Source: Ciborinia camelliae
Taxonomy: Eukaryota > Ascomycota > Leotiomycetes > Helotiales > Sclerotiniaceae
Length of the DNA: 64,000 nucleotides
Direction of reading: 5' to 3'
Assembly: GCA_025890175.1 (NCBI GenBank)
Contig: JANPYM010000005.1
Location: forward strand, 2,589,172 to 2,653,171
Numbering within the stretch: the stretch's first letter is position 1; each line of letters starts with the position of its first letter. Shown one piece after another: positions 21,513 through 32,810 of the stretch. A program made the translations under genes and the position numbers. A model generated the notes under the pieces. That model made no database searches, was not told the origin of the DNA, and saw only the letters and a program-made list of their open reading frames with translations.

Positions 21513-23696
21513 ATGAGCGCTCAAAAGCAGGAAGAGGGGGACGTCGTAGAACTTGGTGCTGTGGAAAATGAGGCTGGTGCAAGGGATTTTAAAAGTCTTG
21601 ATCGGGATCAGGATGAATTGGTTCGGTTGGGGAAAAAACCGGTTTTAAAGGTGTGTTTTTCTGAGTCTTTTTGGTTTTGGTGATGAGTTGGTTCGCTGCC
21701 AAAATGTTCTTGTCACGTTTGATATGATATCACGCGCTATCATATATATAACTTCGGGATCTTGATAATAGCATAGCCACTCTCGATGTGAAAATATGAG
21801 ATGAGATAGCCTCATATTTCTTTGACATCCAATTCACATATTAACCGGCGCAATCTTCATCACTAACCCACAATGCTCTCAGAGAAACTTCGGTTTTATG
21901 TCGATCCTCGGATTTAGTTGCACCGTCCTCATCACCTGGGAAGGGAGTATGATATTATTCCTCAGCGGACTGCAAAACGGTGGTCCCGCGGGTATCATCT
22001 ACGGATTCCTCCTAATCTGGATCGGCAACCTCTCGGTATTTTCCACGCTCTCGGAACTCGTATCCATGGCCCCCACTTCCGGTGGTCAGTACCACTGGGT
22101 ATCGATGCTCGCGTCTCCCTCGCATGCAAAATTCCTCAGTTATATCACGGGATGGTTGACGCTTGGGGGATGGCAAGCTGCCGTGGCTTCGGGGGGGTAT
22201 CTGACTGGAACTCTTATTCAGGGGTTGATTATTTTGACGGTCCCGAGTTATGAGGCGAAATCGTGGCAGGGAATTCTGCTCTACTGGACCGTGATCCTTT
22301 TTGCAGTTTTCATCAATGCGATTGTGAGTAGCTTATTGCCGAAGTTCGAAGGTCTTATTCTCGTATTGCATATTTTGGGTTTCTTCGCGATTTTGGTTCC
22401 GTTGGTCGTATTGGGTCCACATGATAATGCGACGGATGTCTTTACCGTTTGGTTGAATGAGGGAGGTTGGCCTACGCAGGGGATTTCGTTCTTTGTTGGA
22501 TTAATTGGAAATGTTTTTGCGTTTGTGGGTAAGTGATTCTCAAGCTAGGGCTGCAAGCATGGAGTTAACAATTCTTTAGGTGCAGATGGAGCTTTCCACG
22601 TAAGTATCCGTCTTGTTAAATCTTTTAAACGTAAATACTGAACAACCCTCTAATATCCGCATAGATGTCAGAGGAAGTCCGTAATCCCTCTGTAGTTGTC
22701 CCACGATCCATCATGTTAAGTGTGGTAATCAATGGAATATTAGGTTTCTGTATGATCATCGCCGTGCTTTTCTGCATGGGGAATCTCGACGATGCGCTGC
22801 AGAGTCCCACTGGCTTTCCATTTATCGAGATTTTCCTTCAGGCAACGCAATCCGTGGGTGGCACGGCGGTTATGGCTTCGATCGTGACGGCGTTGGCTGT
22901 GAGTGCAACTGTTGGTCTCTTGGCTTCCACATCTCGCATGTTTTGGTCTTTTGCAAGAGATAGAGGTTTACCGGGATGGAGGACTCTTCAACTTGTAAGT
23001 TCTCTTCGTCATTTCATCGATGCTTGTGAATTCCATTCGAGAATCGCAAATATTCGACTTGTCCTGGTAGAAAATCAAACTCATACACCAATCTCATCTA
23101 GGTAAACCGCAAAACTCATATTCCTCTATGGTCAATCGCCATTACCACCATAGTTTCATGCCTACTCGGACTGATTAATATCGGAAGCGCCACTGCTTTC
23201 AACGACGTCGTCTCACTCTCAGTTTCCGGTCTCTACAGTTCCTATTTAATCTGCGCCGTGCTCTTACTTTATCGTCGTCTTACCGGGGGTCTTCAAAACC
23301 CATCAGAAGACTCCGAGGGACCGACTTTAGCAAACACAGCCGGTGCAAAGCTCATCTGGGGTATGTGACTCCCACCACCATTCCACATTCACAAGGCCCA
23401 ATCATGCCGCGTACCAGCATAACAGTATCCGTATATAAAACTAACATGACATGATTAACCTCTTAGGACCATGGCACATCCCCGGTGTATTCGGCATCCT
23501 TAACAACAGTTTTGCGATTATCTACCTAACCATAATACTCTTTTTCAGTTTTTGGCCCTCGGTTATCCCTGTGACGCCCGCAAGTATGAATTATACCGTT
23601 CTCATTACCGGGGCTGTTGTGATTTTTAGCTCGGTTTGGTATGTGGTGAGAGGAAAACATGATTGGAAAGGTCCGGTTATCGAGGCGCATCTTTGA
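21513..23696 (+). CDS. Amino acid/choline/GABA-type permease, APC superfamily
   Basis: Six exons, 21513-21650, 21883-22528, 22580-22599, 22665-22994, 23102-23360 and 23467-23696, sum to 1623 bases or 540 residues. The third exon is only 20 bases, yet it is needed to complete the conserved segment GADGAFHMSEEVRNPSVVVP, a hallmark of the fungal ACT subfamily (Hnm1/Uga4/Bio5 relatives). The N-terminal 50 residues are hydrophilic. Helix 1 starts near NFGFMSILGFS, followed by the TWEG and NGGPAGIIYGF signatures and GGQYHWVS, for about 12 membrane segments overall. Members import choline, GABA, amino acids or biotin precursors by proton symport at the plasma membrane. Substrate cannot be told from sequence alone. 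The first intron is long (232 bases) for this window. Confidence 0.9.
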
Positions 23697-24411
23697 ATGT
23701 CGGATGGATACTGGTGATCAATTGGAGAGTTGTGGGAGCGAAAATTGAATGATGGGGTTTATTGGAGGTGTGGCGTGGTAATGGGGAAATTGAGATATGT
23801 GGCTGGAAGTAGTGGACTAGGAGGCGATGGATTCCTTTTTGGTGTGTTACCCAAAATCACCTATGGAATACCTATTCATATATATATACATATTCGATAA
23901 ACTCAGGAATATATAGAAATACACAAGACTCTCTTATAAGTTGAACAGCGTCATACTAACACCCAACAATATATCATATATCATTCCCATCATCTTAAAC
24001 AGCGAATAGTGTTTTTCTATCTTCCTCCTTAAACAACCCTCCCCTTCCTCCCCCTCCCCCCAAGATAAATTGCAGCGAAAGAATCTCTATCTACCTACCC
24101 AAACACAATCATCCCCCGCCCCCCCCCCCCAAAAAAAATAAGTCAACATCCATCCATCCACCATCCATCCATCATCCATCCCCCATCCATCCAAAAGAGT
24201 TCGAGTTCGAGATCAAGAGCCACCCATTAAACTATGTATATAGATGGAGAGTTTTTATAGATATACCTTATTGAAAGCTATTTCTCTCTCTCTTTCCTTT
24301 CCCTCTTCCCCCATTTTCACTCACTCCCCTTTATCGATCGACTAGATTATTAAATTATTATATATAAGTTGAAGGGTTTATATATATATATATATAGAAC
24401 TTAAAATTGTG
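23697..24411. other. Low-complexity 3' flank of the permease gene
   Basis: Contains homopolymer C and A runs (about 24112-24138), a catccatc-rich block (about 24146-24200) and TA microsatellites (about 24360-24400). No gene seen. Confidence 0.5.
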
Positions 24412-24580
24412 AATCTAAACTAGAATCTCAAATTTAAACTAGAATCTAAACTAGAATCTAAACTAGAATCTAAACTAGAATCTAAACTAGAATCTAAACT
24501 AGAATCTAAACTAGAATCTAAACTAGAATCTCAAATTTAAACTAGAATCTAAACTAGAATCTAAACTAGAATCTAAAATC
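24412..24580. repeat. 12-bp tandem repeat aatctaaactag
   Basis: Roughly ten near-perfect copies of aatctaaactag in two runs, each bordered by the variant agaatctcaaatttaaact. The identity of the copies points to recent expansion. Confidence 0.85.
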
Positions 24581-25067
24581 CAAATAAAAATGGAAATGTA
24601 TTATAAGAAGAATAACTATTTTGGGGGAGGGGAGGGGAGGGGGGTTGGGGAAAACGGGTGAAGGAAAAGGGAAAAAAGAGTTAAGAAGAAGGGGGTGGGG
24701 GTGGATATAAGGGAATATTAAAAATATTAAGAATAAGAATTTGAGGATGGAAATAGGGATGGGAATTTGAAAATAATAGGGATATGAAATTTACACTATA
24801 AATTATAATGCGCCAAATAGAAGTAAATAGAAGAAAGAACGGGTCTTATTTTATTTTCCCATCTCCCTCATCTCCCTCATCTTTTCATCTTTTCATCTCT
24901 TCTTCCCCTCAATCCCTTAATCTTCCCCCCTCTTATATATTTCAAAATTTCCAAATTTTCGAATGTCCCAAAAATTCGGGAATATATGAAATTTAAAGAA
25001 AACAAATAATCCAATAGATAATGCGATGAATAAAATGAATAATCCAATAAACAAGGAGACTCGGATT
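24581..25067. other. Purine-rich and AT-rich low-complexity DNA
   Basis: G/A-rich from about 24610 to 24780, then AT- and CT-rich. No gene seen. Confidence 0.4.
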
Positions 25068-25113
25068 TGGATTTGGATTTAGATTTGGATTGGGATTTGG
25101 ATTTGGATTTGGA
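25068..25113. repeat. 6-bp tandem repeat ggattt
   Basis: About seven copies of ggattt with single-base variants (agattt, gggatt). Confidence 0.75.
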
Positions 25114-25235
25114 AGTTGAGAGGTGAGGAGAGGGAAATGGGAAAGGAAAAGAGAAGAGTAGGAAAGAAAGAAAATAGAAAAAGAAGGAAAGGAGAGGAGT
25201 GTAAGAATTATAAGAAATATAAGAACCTCCCTTCC

Positions 25236-25490
25236 CTCATCCCGCTCATCCCCCTCATCCCCCTCATCCCGCTCATCCCCCTCATCCCGCTCATCCCCCT
25301 TATTCCTCTCATCCCTTTTACCCCCCCCTTTATTCCCTTATCCTCATCCCCCTCACCCCCCNNNNNNNNNNCCCTCATCCCGCTCATCCCCCTCATCCCG
25401 CTCATCCCCCTTATTCCTCTCATCCCTTTTACCCCCCTTTATTCCCTTATCCTCATCCCCCTCACCCCCCTCATCCCCCTCTCCCCCCTC
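25236..25490. repeat. Pyrimidine minisatellite (cccctcat / cccgctcat) around an assembly gap
   Basis: Nine-base units cccgctcat/ccccctcat are arranged in a higher-order block of about 100 bases. That block occurs almost identically at 25261-25361 and 25372-25470, on either side of the ten Ns. All six frames stay open over it, which produces long spurious proteins made of Leu-Ile-Pro repeats. Confidence 0.85.
25362..25371. other. Assembly gap (10 N)
   Basis: Ten undetermined bases inside the pyrimidine minisatellite; the true gap length is not necessarily ten. Confidence 0.99.
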
Positions 25491-25906
25491 ATCTCCCTTC
25501 TTTTCCCCCCTCTTTTTTATCTCTCAAAAACCCACTCCAAGTTCTCCAACTACTCCCGACCCAATCAACAGAACAGACCCTACAGAAGAATATCAGCCAT
25601 CTGTATCATCTATATCATCTATACACCACCACCCATTCAAATCCCTTAAATCCTCCAAATCCCCCAAATCCTCATCACTTTTCCCACATACGCACACGCA
25701 TTCTTTTGCATTCTATTTGAAGTCAAAGTAAAAGCAAAAGCAAAAATAAAAAATAAAGAATAAAAAATAAATCATTGGTATCTTTTTATAATATTATATA
25801 ACCTTCATGAATCCCATTTCCTCCCATTTCCTCCCATCCCATTCCATCCTATTTCCTTCCATTCCATTTCCTCCCATTCCAACCCAAACCCCTACCCCAA
25901 GATGCC
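25491..25906. other. Low-complexity 3' flank of the aldehyde dehydrogenase gene
   Basis: C- and A-rich simple sequence, including tcccatttcc repeats (about 25810-25880). No gene seen. Confidence 0.45.
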
Positions 25907-27889
25907 CTACAATTTTGTCCCCAAGTTGACATGAACGGCTTTTACTTGACTATAATTTCATTAGCATGCGTATTTCTTTTCGCTTTATGCATTCATCGAC
26001 GCATCCATCCCCAAGATCCATCCTCAAGATTCCAAGATCCCAAGATCAACTCCGAAAAAAAAATTCCAAAAAGCCAAAGCCAAAAAAAAAACTTACTAAT
26101 AACCCCTCAAACCCTCCTCACCCAATTCTCTCCCAATCCCACTCTGTTTAACCCCACCAAAAGGAACCCGAAAGTCACAATCCTGACTACTATTAATCCA
26201 GACCATACCCGCCTCGATTCTCCTAGCAAGCGTGTGAGCCCTCTCCAAATTCGACGTGAAGATGGCGCTGCCCAGACCAAACGTCGAATCATTAGCCATA
26301 TCCACAGCATCATCCTCCGTCGTGAAGCTGGCGATCACGCAGAAGGGGCCGAAGACTTCTTCGCGATAGATGCGCATGCGAGGCGTGACATTCGTGAAGA
26401 CGGTCGGGGTGATGAAAAATCCCTTGCCTGAAGGATGAGCGTGGGTGAAAGATTCGCCTCCGGAGAGGAGGTGTGCGCCTTCATCTTTACCCGTTTGAAC
26501 GTAACTGAGCACACGTTCGTATTGAGCTTTCGTAACTTGTGGGCCTTGGAACGTGGTCTCGGCGAATGGATCGCCCACGACGGAAACCTTTTGGACTTGT
26601 TGCTTGAAGGCGTCGACGAACTTATCGTAAATGGAATCCTGGACGAGAATTCGAGATGTGGCGGTGCAAATCTGACCTTGGTTTGACATGATGCCTAGGA
26701 AGGATGAGCAAATCGGAAATTTGAAGGATCGTGTGACGGAAAAAAAAAGAACATGACACGACATGTTGATTTCGGGAAAAATACGTACCAAAATGCGCCC
26801 ACTTGACCGCCTGGTCAAGATCTGCATCCTCAAAAACCATCAAGGGTGACTTTCCTCCCGTCTCTAAAGTGATATTCTTCATGGTGCCCGCAGCCATCTT
26901 CATAATCTCTTTACCTGTAGCAGTACTACCGGTGAACGCCACCTTATCAATATTTTCATGTGTTGCAATTGCCGCACCCGCTACTCGACCATATCCGTTG
27001 AGGATATTGACCACACCAGCTGGGAATCCTGCCTCCTTGATCAAATTGGCGAGATAAAGAATGCTCAAAGGGGTTTGCTCTGCAGCTTTCATCACCACCG
27101 CATTACCACAAGCCAAAGCGGGACCCAACTTCCAGGCCGCCATGCCCAATGGATAATTCCAAGGGATGATTTGACCACACACGCCCACCGGTTCCTTGAC
27201 GGTGTATGCGAGTTTGGCAATGCCCGTATCGATGACTTGTCCATGCATCTTATCGGCATACCCTCCATAGTATCTGAAAACATTCTCGATCTCGACGACA
27301 TCGGCCACGGCATCGGGGTAAATCTTTCCATTGTCCCACGTATCGATCGTGGCGAGGATTTCTTGGTGTTCCGCCACGATGGCCGCTAATTTAATCATGA
27401 GGTGACCGCGATCCGTGGGGGACATATCACGCCATTCGGGGTTGCGCATGGCTGTGCGAGCGGCTTTGACGGCGGAATCGACATCCTCTGCAGAGGCGGC
27501 ATATACTGATGCAATTTCGGTTTCATCTCTGATCGTCAAGTTAGCAACGTCGTAACGTGCCGATGGGGTGTCACGTACGAAGGATTGATCGATGTGATCT
27601 TTTCGCCGGTGCTACTCTTCACCCATTCATTGTTGATGAACAGACCCGTGGGCTGAATGTATGTCTTGCCATTCGGGGCGGTAAGCTCAACGGTAAGATC
27701 AGACATCTTGGCAAATGTAGTGCTGAAGGATCTGTGATCAGGTTGTAATGAAAGGAAGGAAGGTCTTGAAGCGGATGAGAATTCAATCTTCACTCGAGAA
27801 GTAGTATGAGATTGGGGTAAATATGAGGATAATCTTCGATATGTTGTACAACGCAAAGATGAATGAAGAGGAAGAAACACTTTGAACAT
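25907..27889 (-). CDS. NAD(P)+-dependent aldehyde dehydrogenase, possibly mitochondrial and cytosolic
   Basis: Four exons on the minus strand: 27579-27889 (or from 27706), 26789-27528, 26097-26694 and 25907-25949. From the inner ATG at 27706 the protein has 502 residues, matching fungal AldA-type enzymes. From the in-frame ATG at 27889 it gains 61 residues rich in Arg, Ser and Leu with an RSFSTT motif, like a mitochondrial presequence. Numbered from 27706, the catalytic residues are Glu265 (TLETGGKSP) and Cys299 (NQGQICTATSR); the IIPWNYPL and FTGSTATG cofactor motifs are present. The last exon is 43 bases. It restores the family C terminus QVKAVHVNLGTKL; ignoring its GTAAGT donor would stop the protein 14 residues early. 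The enzyme oxidises aldehydes such as acetaldehyde to acids. Confidence 0.9.
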
Positions 27890-29076
27890 CTGAAGGAAGA
27901 GAGAAAGGAAAAGGAAGAGGAGAAAAGAGATCAATGGATAGAAGATATATAATAACAAAATCCAATCTATGTGAATGAAGTGAAGCTACCAATTATCTCC
28001 GACTCCGACTCCCATCCCTCCCTTAACTCCTTCAGGTGGTGCAAGTGCGGGGCTTTAATTGTTTTGCCAAGATGACAACATTTGGTGCTTCAAGTATTTC
28101 TGGTGATTTTTGGGAGAGATTCAAGATAAGACCGATAAGGACAATCAATCATACGCAATAATTGGTGGGGTATTCGGATGGCCCTTCCTAGAAAGGATAA
28201 GGGTCAAACGAATCTCCCAAACAATACTTTCATTTCTCGTGATCAGTATAGTTAGGTAATGATTAGGTATCAATGATGAATCACAATATAATATAATATA
28301 ATATAATATAATATAATATAATCATATAAGTGATAACATTAATATAACATAACATAACATTTACCGTAATCCATTCCTTTCCTTTCCTTTCTCTATATAC
28401 CAGTAATCTAGTAGTCAGTCTAGTCTAGTCTAGTCTACCGTCTACTATCATCTACTACCACCTTAAGTACCTACCTACCTATACCTCTCAAGTAGTCTTC
28501 AAATTTCAAATATTCATCCCATCCCATCGCATATCAAAAGTAACGATCATATTAGGCCCATCACAATACTCTCCAATACGCTCCAATACGTTCCAACACG
28601 TTAAAAGCATCCCGTCCCATCCCGTCCCTAGTTTTAATTTCTTAATCTCAAGAAACACCCGGGAAAAAAGGTACTGTCTGTCTGTTTGTCTATCTATCTG
28701 TCTTGTCTAAGAATGAGTGAGACCTTTATCTCGCTTTCTCCTTTCTCCTTTCTGTATGCAATGTAATGCAGATGCAATGTAAATGCAGATGTAAATGTAA
28801 ATGCACACCTCATTGATTTATACATCGATCTGCAGTACGCAAAAGAAAAAAGAGGTTAGCAAAGCAAATTGGACGCAAGCAAATTGGGCGCAAGCGATAA
28901 CGATAGATAGATAAATATAAACCAAGCACAAGGCAGACAGGCCTCCAAAAAAGAGACCTCGAACAAAAGAAATCCATCTCAACAGCGCATCGCATCAATC
29001 ATTGATACTAGGTAGGTAGGTAGATAAGTATGTGATAAATTATATGTATGTGATAAATTATATGTATGTTATAAAT

Positions 29077-29116
<40 letters not shown>

Positions 29117-30852
29117 AGTAAGTAAGTAGGGCGGAGATTCCCTTCCCTCCCCTCCCCCTTCCCTCCCCCTCCCCCTTCCCTCTCTCTCCTCCCCCTTCCC
29201 TCACCCAAAAAAGCATGCTATAACATATCTAGCAATCTATCTATCTATAAACAATCTATAAACAATCACAGACGTTTATTTTTATTTTTATTTTATTTAT
29301 TATACATAAGATCGATCTTGTCTTCTCACTCGCTGTACCTCGCTGTACAATCCAGTTCTGATTTTCGTATGAGATGAGATGAGATGAGATGAGATGAGAA
29401 GAGAAAGAAAAGGCGAAAGGCCTTTCGGCGAGCGGTCCATCTATCTATCCCGGCCTGGGAGAAAGAAAAAAAAAGAAGAAGGAGAAGAGAAGAAAAGAAA
29501 AAGAGAAGAGAAGAAGAAGAAAAAGAAGAAGAAGTAATAATAACCATAACCATTATTTAAATGGTCTTTAATCAAATACAGTTCTGTCCGATCCAATCCA
29601 GTCTTCTTTTCCATTCTTTTCCTTCCTCCCATCCCATCCCTCCATTCTGATATGATATAATATGATATGATATGCCCGAACCCCAAGATCGATCGATAGA
29701 TCGATGAATAAATAGACAGACAGAGACAGACAGATAGACAGAGAGATAAATAAATAAATAAACAAATACCCTCCAACATCCGATCCCGATCCCGATCTCA
29801 TCCGCGCAACGCGCAACGCGCAACATTACGTATAGGTATGTATATGTATATGAATAAGATTAACAAAGTATGATACATGTCCCCTCCCCCCTTCTTTCTT
29901 TTCCCGATGCGCAAATAAGTAAGTAAATAAGCCAGCCAGTAAGCCAGTAGATAAGGAAGTCTATCCACCCAGGTCCACAGCGCACGCAAATCCAAGTAAA
30001 CAAACACCACACACACACACAGACGTGCACCATGCAGGAAAACAAGGTAAACAAGGTATGGTATCACCGAACAAAAAGAATCAAGAGAGGATGCGATCTC
30101 ATCACTTCGCTTCGCTTCCCATCACTTCCTATCGCTTCCATTCCCAACCCATCGCATCGCATCGCATCGCATCGCATCTTACAGGAGGACCGGAGCGTCG
30201 CGTCGACGCCAGGAAAAGAAAAGAAAAGAAAAGGAGTCTCCAGAGTCTCGCTTGCCGCAAGCAAGCACAAAAGAAAGCAACGAAGGGAACCTGGAAGGAA
30301 GGGAACTCGAAAGAAGGGCGAAAGAAGAAGACAGAAGAAGGAAGGAACAGAAAACAGCCGCCAGGGTATATAAATAAGGTAACTCGAAAAACGGACGAGG
30401 AAAGCAAGCAAAGCAAAGCAAACAAATCGAGAGGGGTCGGTCGCCCGAGGCTATGCAATTCTTGTGGCGGAAATCTTGCGATGCGTAGTGTACGTATGTA
30501 AGTAAGTAAGGAAGTAAGGAAGTAAGTAAGGAAGTATGTATGTATGTATGTATGTAAAGCGGAGGTCATGCAGGTGGAAATAGCGTGAATATACATGTGG
30601 AGGATGGGTGTGACGTTCATATGATATGATATGATATGATAACGAGGTACTGGAGAGGAGGATTGGAGAGAAGAAATCGACGTATGTATGTATGTATGTA
30701 TGTGAATATGTGAATATGTGAAGAAGCGGAAAAATAACGTATTAAGATCGGAAAGTAAATTCGTGGCGGGTGAGTGAACGAGTGTAGGCATGTTGATGTG
30801 CTGTTTATTCCATCAAGCGAATTATATGGTAAATGTGAGAAGGGGGTATTTA
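27890..30852. repeat. 3-kb microsatellite-rich intergenic island
   Basis: No gene. Clear arrays include taata-type 5-mers (28278-28322), TA dinucleotides (about 29090-29116), gagat 5-mers (29370-29398), GAA-rich purine DNA (29460-29535), tatga 5-mers (29650-29675 and 30617-30641), gcatc 5-mers (30150-30178), aagtaagg/gtaa 4-mers (30497-30540) and gtat 4-mers (30536-30555, 30680-30700). Long open frames here on both strands are by-products of these repeats. The region contains the upstream part of the aldehyde dehydrogenase gene (27890 onward) and the 3' flank of the bZIP gene. Confidence 0.75.
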
Positions 30853-32808
30853 TTATCTTCGGCCGCCGGGTTCCTGTTTGGGCCAAGCGCGATCATATGG
30901 GCCGCGCGAATAAGGGTCGAATGAAGCGGGGCCGGCTGAGATCGACGGGGTTGAGACGCCGGTCGTGGAGCCCGTCGAAGGATTATCGATTCGGAGAGGT
31001 GGGAGGTTGGGGAGTCCTTGGGCATGGGGAGGTGGAAATCCCGCTTGAACGGGCGGGAGACTGGACGCGGGAGGGTGCGAGTATGGGACATTCATAAAGT
31101 CACCTTGGGCATCGGTCCTTCGACGCCTGGAAGCTCGTTCGCCAGGATCCGGACCTTGGAAGCTCATGGGTGGCCCGCTTGGGGGGGGAGGAGCGGGATA
31201 AGCCATTGGTCTCATGGAACGAGGACTCGGTGGCCCATGGAGAGCCATATCTCTCGTTCCGGGATTTCGAAGCAACATATCCCTAAACCGGTCTCTCTCT
31301 CCTCGGTAAAAGTCCCTCTCTCCTTCCGCCTCTCTGACTCTTCGTTCCAGCTCTCTAGTTTGGGATTGGAGTTTTTCGATGTTGGAAGAAGCTTCCTTCT
31401 CCTTTTCCTTTCTGCGTTGTCGGAATCGCGCCGATGCTCCTGCGTTGCGCGCACGCTTCTCGTCAGCTAAACGCGACGCTTGGTGCGTGTCCACGGGTAC
31501 ATGATAAGCCACGCCGTGAGCCGTGGTTATGGTCAGGACACCATAAGGCTCTGAGGCCGAAGCCTGTCTTGAGCTTGTAGTGGAGTGGAGTGAGGAGCCA
31601 ATCTGAGAAGCAGTGTACGGACCTTCTGATGCCGCAGGCGGTGCTTGTAATTGTAATCCACTCCCTTGCTGAACTGAAGAACCAAAACTCGAACCCGGAA
31701 AATAAGACCCACTTGTCTGCGCATTCTGCCCACTTTGATGATAAGGATAACCGGACGCGGGGGAAGTCTGGCTTGGTGTTTGTGAAGATGCTGAGATGCT
31801 GGGACTGGCGCTATGTTGTGCACGTCCGGGAGCTTGCATCTGAGAAGTATCGGTTCGTCGATCAACTGGCGTTGTACTCGTGGGAGGAAATCCATAATGC
31901 TGAGCCTGGATTTTCCCGGGTGGGGTGGGCATCGGGGGGTTTTCCGAACCGGGAGTTTGCCCTGGTTCTGGCCTTCTCGAGGGCAGAAAAGGTGACTCTT
32001 GTGCATTGATAGTTCCGTGAAACGGGGCTCTACCTATACTGGCAGGTCGAGGTGATCTGGGGGTTAGCATTCTGCGGGGTGGGCCCCGTGGGAAATTTGG
32101 ATTAAAACTTTCTAATGAAGGCGAAGTGCTAACGGGAGGCCGATTGGAATAAGGATGACTGGTTGCCACCAAAGGGCTTGCGCCAAAATGTGAAGTCCGC
32201 CCGGTGGTAGTGGAGAGTGGGGAGTCTGTGGTGCCACCACTCATCCGGCGACTAGAATTTGATGCGCTTTCAGGTTCTGTGGGATTCAAAATTGAATGTA
32301 CACCAAGATCGCGGGATGGTCCAGAAGACTTCCAGTCCTCACCAGTTGATGCAGACTGAGGAGTCCGCAATGAAGGAGATGGTAATGTGTGGTGAGGTTG
32401 CGGAAATCCTCGGTTGTCCTGCTCTAAAGGTCTGTCTGCTTGTCGCCCTCCATGTCGAGGATCATCTCGCACCTGTACTGGTGGGAGAGTAATCTTTTGA
32501 CTTTCTGGTGGTGAGCGAGATGCAGGACGAGACGCAGAAAGCCTCTGCGACATCGAGTCCTGATCCCCTAACCCTTCTTGGTCTCGAGGACCGGGACATT
32601 GACGTCTTCCCTCGCCCTCCCAACTCTGCTGGTAGCTGTGAAGCTTAGAGACAAAATCCGAAAGTCGTTGTTCCAGTAATTGAGAAGGTTGTGTTCCGGG
32701 AAAGTGATTGAGAACTGGAGATGTTTGCGCGTTATCGGCAAAAGCAACGAAAGTGGAACTTTCGCGCAATGGGCGACTTAGAGGGCCTTGAACAGCCAGA
32801 TCGAATAT
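30853..32808 (-). CDS. bZIP transcription factor, 5' end unresolved
   Basis: A long minus-strand frame of about 650 codons ends at TAA 30853-30855. The bZIP region lies at about 31290-31470. Its basic part has the pattern N-x7-R (RNAGASARFRQRR) followed by a charged zipper of leucines and spaced residues (IEKLQSQTRELERRVREAE). The class resembles fungal Cys-3/Gcn4-like factors that open ADEKRARNAGASARFR. Long Pro/Ser/Gln-rich disordered segments flank it. The frame has no ATG near its 5' end: it stays open to an AG at 32809-32810 (CCATAG), which looks like a splice acceptor, so a short first exon with the ATG should lie upstream in 32850-33500. I could not pin it. The first internal ATG (Met about 74 residues into the open part) would still keep the bZIP. 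It is expected to act as a dimeric nuclear regulator. Confidence 0.8.
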   Translation of the reverse strand: MFDLAVQGPLSRPLRESSTFVAFADNAQTSPVLNHFPGTQPSQLLEQRLSDFVSKLHSYQQSWEGEGRRQCPGPRDQEGLGDQDSMSQRLSASRPASRSPPESQKITLPPVQVRDDPRHGGRQADRPLEQDNRGFPQPHHTLPSPSLRTPQSASTGEDWKSSGPSRDLGVHSILNPTEPESASNSSRRMSGGTTDSPLSTTTGRTSHFGASPLVATSHPYSNRPPVSTSPSLESFNPNFPRGPPRRMLTPRSPRPASIGRAPFHGTINAQESPFLPSRRPEPGQTPGSENPPMPTPPGKIQAQHYGFPPTSTTPVDRRTDTSQMQAPGRAQHSASPSISASSQTPSQTSPASGYPYHQSGQNAQTSGSYFPGSSFGSSVQQGSGLQLQAPPAASEGPYTASQIGSSLHSTTSSRQASASEPYGVLTITTAHGVAYHVPVDTHQASRLADEKRARNAGASARFRQRRKEKEKEASSNIEKLQSQTRELERRVREAEGERDFYRGERDRFRDMLLRNPGTRDMALHGPPSPRSMRPMAYPAPPPPSGPPMSFQGPDPGERASRRRRTDAQGDFMNVPYSHPPASSLPPVQAGFPPPHAQGLPNLPPLRIDNPSTGSTTGVSTPSISAGPASFDPYSRGPYDRAWPKQEPGGRR

Positions 32809-32810
32809 CT

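Noticed and set aside
24412..24580. Regularly spaced repeat considered as a CRISPR array
   Set aside because: Units are contiguous 12-mers without unique spacers, in a eukaryotic genome.
25116..25649. 177-codon frame of Leu-Ile-Pro repeats
   Set aside because: Produced by the pyrimidine minisatellite and crosses the assembly gap.
26803..27389. Plus-strand frames over the aldehyde dehydrogenase
   Set aside because: Antisense shadows of strongly coding sequence.
30129..30791. 220-codon minus-strand open frame
   Set aside because: It runs through several microsatellites (gcatc, gtaa, gtat arrays), and competing frames are open on both strands; no coding signature.
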